Positions 19,813-29,716 of a stretch of 42,412 nucleotides of DNA are shown here, in pieces; position 1 is the first letter of the stretch, and the number at the start of each line of letters is the position of its first letter. The notes below the pieces were generated by a model. It saw only the letters and a program-made list of their open reading frames with translations. It did not search any database and had not been told where the DNA came from. Origin of the DNA: Fragilaria crotonensis (lineage: Eukaryota; Bacillariophyta; Fragilariophyceae; Fragilariales; Fragilariaceae); assembly GCA_022925895.1 (NCBI GenBank), contig JAKSYS010000548.1:1-42412 (forward strand), written 5' to 3'. Position numbers and translations under genes: made by a program.

Positions 19813-22800
19813 CTAACCTGTCAGGGCACCACCTCGTCGCATGCCAATTACAGGTGCTTGTCGCACCAAATCGTCTTCCGCCACGGGCAGGCTGCCCGCC
19901 GGTGGAATGGTCTTTCCAATCGCCGTGTACAAATCCGCCTCGTCCAACCCCAGCGTTTCCAATGTGAGCTGCAAATCTCGAGCGGTGATGGATTCAACAA
20001 CAGCATGGAAATCTGTCACAGATAGCGGTCCCTTGAGAGGAATAGACTCTTCCTGGAGACCTGACATAAGCTGCGTCCAATAGGAGGAAGTTCGCAATTC
20101 ACCTTCGTGTCGGTTCAGAACAACGCGCTTCGACGACTCAACGTTGTCAGCTGTGATGACTTGGGACTTGCGGAGGGCTGCAAGCGTCTCCTTGCAGCCT
20201 CTAGAGCCAATTGCGCCTTCTCCTTTGAGGCCGTGACGGTCACCAAAAACCAACCGCCAGCGAGACGTTCGAAGTTTGTGAACGAAAAGTTAGCGTCGTA
20301 AGTTAGCTGCCGGCGTTCTCGGACGGTGGAGAAAAGTCTCCGATTAATGATTTCGGAGAGCAGACTCAGAGCAACGTGTGCGAAAAGAGGATGACTGCGG
20401 CGCTTTTTATCGTATTCACTTGCTTTCTTGTCCGCGTCCAGCACCCGCTGAGCAACGGTCGTACCGTCGGACAAATATCCCCAGCTGTTAGGCGCTGATC
20501 CAGCAACATAGGCCACGGCCCGAGGATCAGGATCTTCGAGCTCTAGTTCGATATATTTGCCCGGTACTGGAATCAGTGGGACCATACTGGGTGTTGCCTC
20601 AACGGCTTGCTTGTATTGCTGGTTGGTATCCTCAGGAATACTTCCAAGATACCTTTTCACCATATCCAACACGTCGACCACATCAAAGTCGCCAGCCATT
20701 GAAATCTCCAAGTTCGAAGGAAGCATTTGTGACATGACTGCGAGCTTGGCCTCGTCCAGGGTAATGTCATTGACATCGTCAACATTGATGGAAAGGAATC
20801 GCTCGTCATGCTGCGTCATTGTCTCCATGATACGCTCAGTCGACAGATTCTCCAAGTTCTTCTGTAAACTCTCATGATTGCTGCGGAAACTCTGCTTGCT
20901 TCTACCCAAGGCATCCTGTTCCCACTTGAACCCAACAATGATCTCGCGGACGACCTGCAGCACAGCTTCGGTTCCGGTAATTCCAAGCTGGATATCATCC
21001 CCGAACCCGACATTACCCACATTAGTGGTGGGGAAAACGAAGTCAACGGTGATGGACTCCTCATTGCACGCGATTTCCACCATTAGCAGGTGGTCTACAC
21101 AGAATAATTCCACTTGCTCACGAGTCCATGGACCAAAGGCGCCACCTTCCTGCATGGTACGAGCTCCCACGGCCATCGCGCCATTCTTAAATCCAAGCTT
21201 TTTTCCGCATCGCGGCCGCCAGGAGCGACGAGACGCAAGTGCCCGCGCTGAGATTCGGCGGGGTTTTGAGCAATACCGATTCGAATGCCGTTACCCAAAC
21301 GGCGAAGGGTGAATGGACGGGTGAGTTGGTCTGCCGACGTATTCGGTGTTCCATCGGTGAAACTCCCGCCTTGCCAAACCGGCGGATTGGCTTCCACAAC
21401 TGCTGCAAGCTCTTCTTCTGGGATCAAAGTGTGAGGGACATGGATGTCCTCTTCTGGTTCAACCTCAATCTGGCAGGCATCGTAGATAGTCTTGACAAGG
21501 CTATCCGCATCGCAGTATGCGGGGTTACCTTCAGGAATTCCTTTAGGCATGCACGCAACAGCGATGGTCACCCCATCAGCAGCTTCGCAGTGGGCATTGA
21601 ATCCCGTTATGTGCGAACACAGCTCTGCTGCAGCCTCGTTAACCTCCTCCAATGTCAGCGCTTGGAGAGCATGTGCAGTCTGGTAGTATGATTGTTCAGG
21701 TGACATGAAGATGTGCCCGTTTGCTACCGTCTCCATCAAGTGAGAAAGCTGGTCGCCATGACTGATTCGGTCGCCTTGAGCCGCCAGTTGCTCGGCATCA
21801 GTCATCAAGGACGAGGCATAACGCTCCATTTCTCCAGAGGTCACACCATAGAGGCCCAACTTGCGAATCTCGGAGAGTGACTTGCATATGGCATCCTTCC
21901 AGCGCGATGGCTCGGCAGTCATGTCCAAACTGCAGACGGCACATCCCTCACGAGCAGAGTCAAGCTGATTGAATTCCACAAATGTGAAGGCTGGATCATC
22001 ACTACGACCCCCAACATTCAAACGAATTTGCAGCGCGGCAAGCGCGATGCGCCTTGCTAAGGAGCGACGGAAGGAACTCCATGTCAACAACTGGCTCCAC
22101 GGGACGCTTTGCAAAGATGTGAAGCGAGAACGCTTGAAGGAGCTCATGTTTGTACATGTGCGGGCGGATTTTCTTTCCAGGCGCGAGTTCGTGGATATCA
22201 ATGGTGTCGACGTTGTCGTCTAATGAGTACGAATTCTGCAGGTGGATATCAAAACCGGTGACTTCAGCTGGTTTAATCAGACGTTCGTCGATTTTTCGGC
22301 CTCGCGGGACACACCAGTCGTGACGGACAGGAGGATAATGCCAACTTTGAGCGGCCTTGACAGTATTGTCGATAATAGCATCGGCCAACACACTTGCTTC
22401 TTTCTTGATTTCTGCAAGCTTTATCTCCGAAGCCTGTTTCTCTGCAGTAATATGTCCAAATTTATCTTCGATTTCACGCACGGCTTCATCCGGATCTACA
22501 TCTCCGACTAGATAGAGCAAGACATTGTCGGGGCGGTAATGGGTACGATGCCAAGTGCGGACATCATCATTCTGCCAGGTGCGGATCAAGGACTCCTTAC
22601 CAATCGGGAAGCGTTTGGCCAAACGATTCTCGCGGTGGAGAGTGGATAGAATTTGACATTCGACGCGATACTCAATGGTGTTGACCATGGTCATTTCGGA
22701 TAAGACAGCCGCACGCTCCTTCTCCAAACGCGATGTTTCCACACGTGCCTCCATGACATCCACCAGCGCATCAAGCGCCATGGGGAGCATGGGCGGACCT

Positions 22801-23497
22801 CCACCGGGTGCTCGAATGGGACATGCGGCATAAAACACAGTGTGGTGAAAATCCGTGTAGGCGTTGGTTTGAGATCCGGTCCCAAAAAGACGTTCACGCT
22901 TCCGCGATCCCATGTAGGCAACGTGCTCGGTCAAGTGTGCAATACCCTGCTGCGGTTCCTGTTCGTCCGCTATCCCAATAAAAAATTGCTTAGCAGTTGA
23001 CACATTACACAACTCACTATTTCAGGACATTCCAGCAATGATCACTTACCAGAACCAGAAAATACTTGAAGATGAACCTCGAAGCGGCCAGGGGGGCTCT
23101 TGTTGGGAAGAATAATGTAGGGTAACCCATTGTCAAGCACACCACTCCGGACAAGAGGATGGACAGGCAGCGCTTCCTTGGAAGGTGGAACGTTGGCCTC
23201 GATCTTTCCCAGTCGGTTGAGTGGCGAGATATGAGGGCGAACACTCGGGTGGGGTTCTCCTCTCAGTTTCCTAATAGGGTTAGAATCCGTGGGCGACTTG
23301 TTCTTGCTACCGAACATACTACTCAATGTGAAGATTTCCTTCGCCCCATCTTTCATAACCAGAGTGGAAGGTTTGACCGAAACTGGAGGCGGCTTGATCA
23401 GTTTTGAGGATCCCCATCTTGATGGAACAAACGAATACCCGTCAACCAACAAAGGAACAGCCAACAGCAACAGGGCATTGTGAACATACAACTTCAT
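19813..23497 (-). CDS. SPP: Stromal processing peptidase-like M16 metalloprotease (three frame breaks)
   Basis: Exon 1 (23497-23050) begins with a signal peptide (MKLYVHNALLLLAVPLLVDG, then YSFVP), consistent with plastid import. After an 80-nt intron (23049-22970), exon 2 resumes as ADEQEPQQGIAHLTEHVAYM with the inverted zinc motif HLTEH (about residues 161-165). Plant SPP, which removes transit peptides in the stroma, has the same segment and a total length near 1,250; here about 1,200. Downstream the reading frame shifts three times with homology intact on each side. One base seems extra near 22079 (between VEPVVDM and SSFRRSLARR). One A seems missing from the A run read from 21204-21199 (before KLGFKNGAMAVG). 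One base seems missing near 20206 (between ALEA and CKETLAALRK). The stop is at 19813. It is called SPP-like by order and similarity of all segments. Confidence 0.8.
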
Positions 23498-24582
23498 CCT
23501 TGAATAGATCTCAACACTCTACGGAAGATATTTCCAAGGCTTCGGGCGAGAACTTCACGACCTTTTCGTCAGCGAAACCTCGTTGTGTGTAAGAAGCAAG
23601 GACCTTGGATGAAATGAGACACCACCCAACAAAACCAACACTCGGATTGACCTAGTAGTATAGAGTAAACCCTTGTTGAAGGTTAGAGTAGCGATGTATT
23701 TATTTGATGGTGAGAGGCCTCGTTCGGCACGGCCCGATTGTCGTCGGTCGTCGGGCTGAGTCGGCCTCATCTCAAAGTCTGTTCCCTCTTCGCATTTACT
23801 ATACCAGAGCCGACGTAAGCTGACGTAGTTATTCCACGTTCCTATAGTGCAAGAACCACCCGTATACGAACTCGTACTACTATACTGGTACTTATCAAAT
23901 CGCGTTCGTACGCACATGTGCCTATGGTTTTTTCGAGAGCTGAGTTGCATGCGGTGTGCACTGTACTGTATGCGTGATGCGTATTTGGTTGAAGTTGCGC
24001 AACCTGCGGAACGTGTATGCATAGGAAAATAGCTTTTTTGAGTTCAATAAAAATTCAAACCGTTATTTACCGGACCTTCGACAACACACAACACGCGCCT
24101 CCCCATTCCCCATCCACACCACGTATCATTTTAGTTCTGTATGTTGTCCTGCAACGTCAACGCTGCCTCAGCCGCAGGCCTTCAAGCTAACGACAAGGTC
24201 AATGAACCGTCGTATAATACCTTTTAGAACAAAGAATACAAATACTCGGAGTCTCGGATGGGGCAATACCGGGCAGTTTCGTAAATCTAACGATCTAACA
24301 AGTGTAGTAGAGACTTGCGCCAACATCTCCGAGGACGAAAGGTCACTCCCGTTGCATTGTAGTATCGAACATTAATCGCCTCCTCGAGTAGACTAGTGCA
24401 CCAGTAAATGTGGCATGCTGCCAGCTAAGAGTACGACTCCTTCACAACGCTTGACAACATTTGCTTTCGTAGCCAACCAGTCAATCACGCAACGCCGAAC
24501 CAATTTGTGAGACTACGTCGAGACCTAGAGGTCCAAAGAACCAGATAGACCTACCGGTAGACATCGACAATGACACGGGTAT
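23498..24582. promoter_or_regulatory. Long spacer upstream of the SPP-like gene
   Basis: About 1.1 kb without a recognisable gene. It holds the SPP-like promoter and the 3' flank of the IAH1-like gene. Visible items are one TGACGT (23821-23826), a C/G-rich patch with repeated CGTCGG near 23735-23750, and a few GTAC tetramers near 23870-23890. No tRNA or repeat is seen. Confidence 0.4.
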
Positions 24583-25307
24583 TCAACAAAGGTCTTTCCA
24601 TAATGGTTCTTCCATAGGAATCCCAACTTGTTCGTTTTTTCCATCGCCACCCATGGGTGTCAGGTTGGGATACCTGTCATGTAACAGTTGGATGAGCGCT
24701 TCGTAGAGGAGTGTATTACCACTCCCCGACAGATGCAATCCATCGCTGAGATGTTGGCTGTATTCAGAACCATTGCCTCCCAGCAGCTCAAATACATCCA
24801 AAACCTCACAATCGTGCGCTGCGGCTACATCTCGGCAGGCTGAACCATAGTTTCTAGAAACCTCGTTCCGTCGATCCGGCACACGCTTATTTCCCGTTCA
24901 GCCATCCAACGATCTTCGTCGACGGGCGGCGGTGTCAGTAGAATGACTGGGAAACCTTGGTTTTTAATGCATCGGACGATCTTCCCCAGATTGTGTCGAT
25001 ATTCTTCCAGAGGCACATGTTGAGGCTCACCCGGCAATGCTGCATCGTTCGCACCAAGGAAAACAGTACAAAAGAGCACGGGCGCCTTGTCCGTAGTGCC
25101 GTCCTCCACAAAAACGCGAGGCAGCATCTCAAGGGCATGGCGAGTGTTATATCCAGAGAAACCTCGATTCAAGACATCGGCACGACGTGAGTAGGCCGAC
25201 GCAAGCAACGATACCCAACCGACTTGACCATTGACACCGAAACCGAGCTGTGTTAAGGAATCTCCAAAGGTAGCAATGATAGGGCGGATGCTGAGGGGAC
25301 GCACCAT
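24583..25307 (-). CDS. IAH1: IAH1-like GDSL/SGNH esterase (one frame break)
   Basis: Isoamyl acetate-hydrolysing esterase family. From the ATG at 25307 the nucleophile block FGDSLTQ (Ser about 17), the conserved GAND (85-88), and the segment LLTPPPVDEDRW follow in order. The frame breaks near 24882, one base appearing to be missing between the codons for ISV and PDRRNEVSRNYG. It continues to 24583 with the catalytic block DGLHLSG. The restored length, about 241 residues, is normal for the family. The upstream frame stays open into the retrotransposon LTR, but residues encoded there come from the element and are not part of the gene. The element begins only 54 bp upstream of the start codon, so native promoter contact has been lost or displaced by 5.75 kb. 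Confidence 0.82.
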
Positions 25308-25355
25308 CGTCGGATTCAGGGAAAGTGACGACCTCAATTTGGTTGGCCGTTTGGA

Positions 25356-25360
25356 GTTCG
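25356..25360. repeat. Target-site duplication, left copy (GTTCG)
   Basis: GTTCG directly precedes the 5' LTR and is repeated at 31115-31119 after the 3' LTR. Five bases is the usual duplication for Ty1/copia integrases. Confidence 0.9.
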
Positions 25361-25761
25361 TGTTGAACGTCGCGGATGGCGAGCTGTGGACAGACGACGA
25401 GTGGACTGAGATCGCGTACACGACTAAGCGTAATCGGCATGTCGGAATGGCGAACGAGGAGCGATCAATCGGGATCAACAAGCATGAAGGGACCGCCATG
25501 CATGGAACGGTCAAAGACGGCAATGTAATGGATACAGAACATTGCAAATGTGACGGTAACAGCGAGTGCGAATCCATGTGTGATCGCGAATATCGAAAGT
25601 CGAATCAGCGATTGAAATGGGAGATTGAACACATCGATTGATGTGCTCATATTTAATTTAAAATCTGGTTAACGTGACTTCAAACCACTTTAGCAAGTTA
25701 AGACTACAATACTGTTACTTCATAGTACAGTCGTGGCCTATACGAACTAATAGTTTCAACA
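25361..25761 (+). repeat. 5' LTR (401 bp)
   Basis: Its limits are set by identity with 30714-31114 and by the TGTTGAA...TTCAACA ends. It contains TATTTAATTTAAAA at 25650-25663, which may be a TATA-type box or the start of the R region. A frame in the plus sense is open from the LTR start to a TGA at 25639-25641. Confidence 0.95.
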
Positions 25762-25775
25762 TTTTAAATTAAATA
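25762..25775 (+). other. Putative primer-binding site, complementary to the element's own LTR
   Basis: TTTTAAATTAAATA follows the LTR directly, where a primer-binding site is expected. It is the exact reverse complement of TATTTAATTTAAAA at 25650-25663 (and 31003-31016). The match becomes 15 bp if A25761 and T25664 are included. I see no match to a tRNA 3' end. Self-priming is an inference. Confidence 0.5.
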
Positions 25776-25802
25776 CGTAAGAAGCCGATACCAACGTATA
25801 TC

Positions 25803-27227
25803 ATGCCAGAGGAATCGTCGTCGAAGATTGCCGAAGGCGGAGCCGGGACTTCGCAGAAGGAGACCGGAACCGCTACAGGAAAGAAGACAGGAAACGCCAC
25901 CGGGCAACAAGCCAAGGGATTTGCTCCAAGGGCTCCTAAGTTCGAAGGAAAGTCTACCGACCTCAAGGGTCACATCTACGATTGTTCGGACGTCCGCCAG
26001 TCCGACCAATACACCAAGACAACCAAGGAAATTGCCGAGTATGTTGGGAGGACGTACACCTACGGTGGCGATGCCAGGTTGGCCGTCGAAACGCTCACTT
26101 TGCCAACGCTTATCTCACCAACGGACCCTCCCGAGAACGCGAACAGGACCGAAACTCGCATCTGGGAGAAGACCGTTGATGAATACGTGAAGCAGCGCTC
26201 TTACCTTGCAGAAAACATGAAGACACTCTACTCTCTCGTCTGGGGACAATGCACCGACATTATGCGCCAGAAACTTGAGGCACACGAAACGTTTGCAGGA
26301 GTGTCGACCACGGGTGATGGTCTCGGATTGCTCAAGCTGGTGAAGGGGATTGCATTCCAATTCCAGAGCCAGAAATATCTACCCCATGCACTTCATGAAG
26401 CATTGAAGAGATACTACAACTGCTCTCAGGGGAAGTTCGCATCCGCCCAAGCGTACCTCGAACATTTCCAAAACGTGATCGCCGTCGTGACCGAAAGCGG
26501 CGGGTCTATCGCAGGACACGAAGGAATCGAAAACATCATCATCGGCGAAGAAGGCTACGATCGTGAGAGCATGACCGAAGCACAGGCGAACGAAGTCAAG
26601 GATAAAACCACGGCGCGTTCCACGGCCATGGCTTTCCTTCTTGGAAGCGACCGAAGCAGGTACGGGAGGCTCATTGAAGACCTCGAGAACGATTTCCTTC
26701 AAGGCCGCAATCACTATCCAGGTACCGTGTTGGAAGCTTTCAACCTGATCGCAAACTGGAAGCAGGAACGTACTGGATGGCGTGCACCAACCGCCGACGG
26801 CGTGGCATTCGCCAATGTCGACGACAAGCCCAAGACCCCACGCGCCAGTAAGGCCCACATCACCTGTCACAGGTGCAACAAGAAGGGACACTACGCGTCG
26901 GAATGCCCTGAAAAACTCGAGGGAGCAACCGGAGGAGTAACCGGTCCCAAAACCGGAACCGGTGCCAGCACCGGAGCAATGTTGCTCAACGCGGGAATCG
27001 CCAGCGGAGAATTCGATGAACCTGTCGCCCACTTTCAGTTCGTGAACGCATCGAAGGGCGTCTCCTGCCAGATCGGCGAAGATGGTAAACTTCCCAGGAC
27101 CTGGATACTCTCGACAACCAGTCGACAGTGGACGTTTTTTGCAACAGTGACCTTCTCACTGATGTCAGAGAAGACGTCGAATACATGGAAATCCACTGCA
27201 ATGCCGGAGTTGCGAGCACCAACCTGA
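25803..27227 (+). CDS. Retrotransposon Gag with CCHC zinc knuckle, running into protease
   Basis: Starts at the ATG at 25803. The N-terminus is low-complexity (Gly, Thr, Lys), followed by a helical Gag region. A zinc knuckle, CHRCNKKGHYASEC, fits CX2CX4HX4C and would bind the element's RNA. The frame reads to the protease start (TWIL) and then goes off register near 27109; residues after that point do not resemble any protein. One base seems to be missing, as copia elements usually have a single gag-pol frame. A true frameshift between gag and pol is the alternative, though no slippery heptamer is obvious there. Confidence 0.85.
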   Translation: MPEESSSKIAEGGAGTSQKETGTATGKKTGNATGQQAKGFAPRAPKFEGKSTDLKGHIYDCSDVRQSDQYTKTTKEIAEYVGRTYTYGGDARLAVETLTLPTLISPTDPPENANRTETRIWEKTVDEYVKQRSYLAENMKTLYSLVWGQCTDIMRQKLEAHETFAGVSTTGDGLGLLKLVKGIAFQFQSQKYLPHALHEALKRYYNCSQGKFASAQAYLEHFQNVIAVVTESGGSIAGHEGIENIIIGEEGYDRESMTEAQANEVKDKTTARSTAMAFLLGSDRSRYGRLIEDLENDFLQGRNHYPGTVLEAFNLIANWKQERTGWRAPTADGVAFANVDDKPKTPRASKAHITCHRCNKKGHYASECPEKLEGATGGVTGPKTGTGASTGAMLLNAGIASGEFDEPVAHFQFVNASKGVSCQIGEDGKLPRTWILSTTSRQWTFFATVTFSLMSEKTSNTWKSTAMPELRAPT

Positions 27228-29713
27228 TCGGAGACCTCGCAGGATACGGGACCGTCTGGTACCACCCAAACGGTATCGCTAACATACTGTCTCTGTCCAG
27301 GGTCAGAGAACACGGGTACCACGTGACTTATGACAGCAACGGCGGTAACAAATTCCTCGTAAGCAAACCCGATGGGAGCAGCCGAGCATTCCACGAATCC
27401 GAACGCGGACTGTACTTCCTGGATACGAGAGCCAACGGCACCGGGACCATTATGATTAACACCGTCGCCGACAATAAAAACGCATATACGAACCGTGCAT
27501 ATACCCGCGCTGTCCTCGCTCGCAACATCCAGAAAATGATCGGGCGCCCAACGACAAAGGAGTTTGTCAAAATTGTTGAAATGAACCTTCTGCCCAACTG
27601 CCCCGTGACCCGTGAAGACATCCTCATCGCAGAGAAAATCTTCGGACCCGACATCGGTTCTCTGAAAGGAAAGACGGTTCGCCGCGGCACCGACCATGTG
27701 GAAGTATCCGCTACACCCGTGCCGTCGGAACTTATGTCCCAATATCGCAACGTCACTATCGGAGCCGACATCATGTTTGTCAACAAGCTTCCGTTCTTCG
27801 TGACCATATCGCGCAACATCAAATTTGGCACCGCCGTACTCATCACCGACCAAAAACATGAGACTCTGGTCAAGGCCATCCGAGACGTGCTCAACATATA
27901 CAAGAAACGCGGTTTCACCATTGCGACCATGCTAATGGATGGCCAGTTCGAAGGAATCACTGGCGACCTTTCCGAGATGGAAATCACACTCAACACCGTC
28001 GCAAGAGGAGAACACGTACCTGAGGCCGAGCGGTACATTCGCACCATAAAAGAGCGAGCTCGATGCGTATACAACACTATGCCATTCACCAAGATTCCTG
28101 GCAGGATGATTGCCGAGTTGATCTACTATTGTGTATTTTGGCTGAACTCGTTCCCCGGACGCGACGGAGTGTCGACAACTCTCAGCCCACGCGCCATTGT
28201 GACCGGGTCACACATTGATTTTAACAAACACTGCAAGCTCGAGTTCGGTGCCTATGTCCAGGCACACGAAGAGCACGATAACACGATGGCAACCCGGACC
28301 ACCGGAGCCATCGCCCTTCGTCCCACAGGCAACGCCCAAGGCGGCTATTTTCTATATAGCTTGAGCACCGGACGAGTCCTCAACCGCAACAATTGGACTG
28401 CTCTTCCGATGCCACAAGACGTCATTGCCCGTGTGCACACTCTTGCTCGCCGCGCCGCTGCCAACGTGGCCCTTACATTTGCCGACCGCCTCGGAGACAT
28501 CATTCCCGACGAAGATGACGACGACGATGACGACGACGATTACGTTCCCCCTGATGCCGAAGATTACGATAACAATGACGACGAATATCCGTTTGATGAC
28601 GACGATGATGCTCCAGATGACCCTGTACACATCGCAGGAGTGGAGGGTTATTACCCACCAAACGTTCAATTACCAATCGGAGCCCTCGCTATCGAAGTCG
28701 ACGAAGCCGAACCTGAAACCGACAAAGCCGAACCTGAAACCGAAAGCGAGAACGAAGCTGTTATCGAGGCCGAACCTGAACCCGAGCACCTAAACGAACC
28801 CCCAATGAACAACAACCGCGACTATGAGGCGGCAGAACCTGGAAACTTCGACCCTGCTGATGATGACGTAGAAGAAAACAACGAGATCGCTACAGCTCCC
28901 GACATCGCCGAACCACTTGTCGAGGATGCGTTTGGCGGGGATGCACCGCCAGATGAGAACATTGAAACGGCGATGGATCAACAGTACGGTGAGCGTACCG
29001 CAGCATACAATCTACGCCCCCGGAAACCCAGGGACTACGGACACATGCACGCCACGCTAGAGCACACCATGATGACCCAATTCAGTATGAAAAGGGGCAT
29101 CAAGGAGTTTGGAGACGCTGGGGTCGACGCAGTCCTGAGCGAACTACAACAGTTGCACGATCGGAAGGTGCTGCAACCAACGTCGGCAAACGAGCTCACT
29201 AGAGAGGAGAAACGGGCAGCATTGCACTATCTAATGTTCCTAAAGAAAAAACGGTGTGGTCGAATCAAAGGTAGAGGATGCGCCGATGGGAGGAAACAAA
29301 GACTTCATACCAACAAAGAAGACGCTAGCTCCCCCACCGTCGCAATCGAAGCGGTCATGCTATCATGTGTCATCGATGCCCACGAGCGCCGCGATGCAGC
29401 CACCGTGGACATACCAGGAGCGTTCATGCAAGCCGACATGGATGAGCTTGTGCATATGCGACTTGACGGGAAAATGGCAGAACTACTGATGCAAGTCGAC
29501 CCTGAACTGTACCAGCCATACGTCGTATACGAAAATGGTAAGCCGGTGCTGTACGTCATCCTGAAAAAGGCTCTATACGGTACGCTCCGAGCTGCTCTTC
29601 TCTTCTGGCGGAGGCTGTCGAATCAGCTCATCAAATGGGGATTCAAACTGAACCCATATGATCCTTGTGTGGCCAACAAGATCATTAATGGGAAACAATG
29701 CACCATCCTATGA
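27110..29713 (+). CDS. Retrotransposon Pol, first part: protease, integrase and N-terminal reverse transcriptase
   Basis: The frame takes over from Gag at the protease (LDNQSTVDVF, with the likely catalytic Asp). Next comes the integrase core: GADIMFVNKLPF, then LMDGQFEG, then the acidic residue in EHVPEAERYIRTIKERAR. A linker full of Asp and Glu follows (about 28508-28930), with the repeat AEPET. The RT begins after RPRKPRDYG-like sequence, with VDIPGAFMQADM and KKALYGTLRAALLF as fingers and palm landmarks. The frame ends at TGA 29711-29713, just before the catalytic HVDD motif. The codon probably was TGG (Trp). As it stands, the enzyme cannot be made intact from this copy. Confidence 0.9.
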   Translation, partial: LDNQSTVDVFCNSDLLTDVREDVEYMEIHCNAGVASTNLIGDLAGYGTVWYHPNGIANILSLSRVREHGYHVTYDSNGGNKFLVSKPDGSSRAFHESERGLYFLDTRANGTGTIMINTVADNKNAYTNRAYTRAVLARNIQKMIGRPTTKEFVKIVEMNLLPNCPVTREDILIAEKIFGPDIGSLKGKTVRRGTDHVEVSATPVPSELMSQYRNVTIGADIMFVNKLPFFVTISRNIKFGTAVLITDQKHETLVKAIRDVLNIYKKRGFTIATMLMDGQFEGITGDLSEMEITLNTVARGEHVPEAERYIRTIKERARCVYNTMPFTKIPGRMIAELIYYCVFWLNSFPGRDGVSTTLSPRAIVTGSHIDFNKHCKLEFGAYVQAHEEHDNTMATRTTGAIALRPTGNAQGGYFLYSLSTGRVLNRNNWTALPMPQDVIARVHTLARRAAANVALTFADRLGDIIPDEDDDDDDDDDYVPPDAEDYDNNDDEYPFDDDDDAPDDPVHIAGVEGYYPPNVQLPIGALAIEVDEAEPETDKAEPETESENEAVIEAEPEPEHLNEPPMNNNRDYEAAEPGNFDPADDDVEENNEIATAPDIAEPLVEDAFGGDAPPDENIETAMDQQYGERTAAYNLRPRKPRDYGHMHATLEHTMMTQFSMKRGIKEFGDAGVDAVLSELQQLHDRKVLQPTSANELTREEKRAALHYLMFLKKKRCGRIKGRGCADGRKQRLHTNKEDASSPTVAIEAVMLSCVIDAHERRDAATVDIPGAFMQADMDELVHMRLDGKMAELLMQVDPELYQPYVVYENGKPVLYVILKKALYGTLRAALLFWRRLSNQLIKWGFKLNPYDPCVANKIINGKQCTIL

Positions 29714-29716
29714 CAC

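Noticed and set aside
23555-24022. Minus-strand frame of 155 codons upstream of the SPP-like gene
   Set aside because: Composition is that of GTAC-rich spacer DNA, no motif is seen, and it overlaps the probable promoter and 5' UTR.
25308-25577. N-terminal extension of the IAH1-like protein reading into the retrotransposon LTR
   Set aside because: The extra residues are the antisense of the LTR, are repeated at the other LTR, and lie beyond the target-site duplication.
27035-27859. Long minus-strand frame across gag-pol
   Set aside because: It is antisense to well-supported integrase and protease coding and shows no protein-like motif.
29711-29713. TGA as recoded Trp or selenocysteine
   Set aside because: Diatom nuclear genes here end at TGA normally (for example LTR-end stop, 30992-30994), and no SECIS-like structure was recognised; a point change from TGG is simpler.
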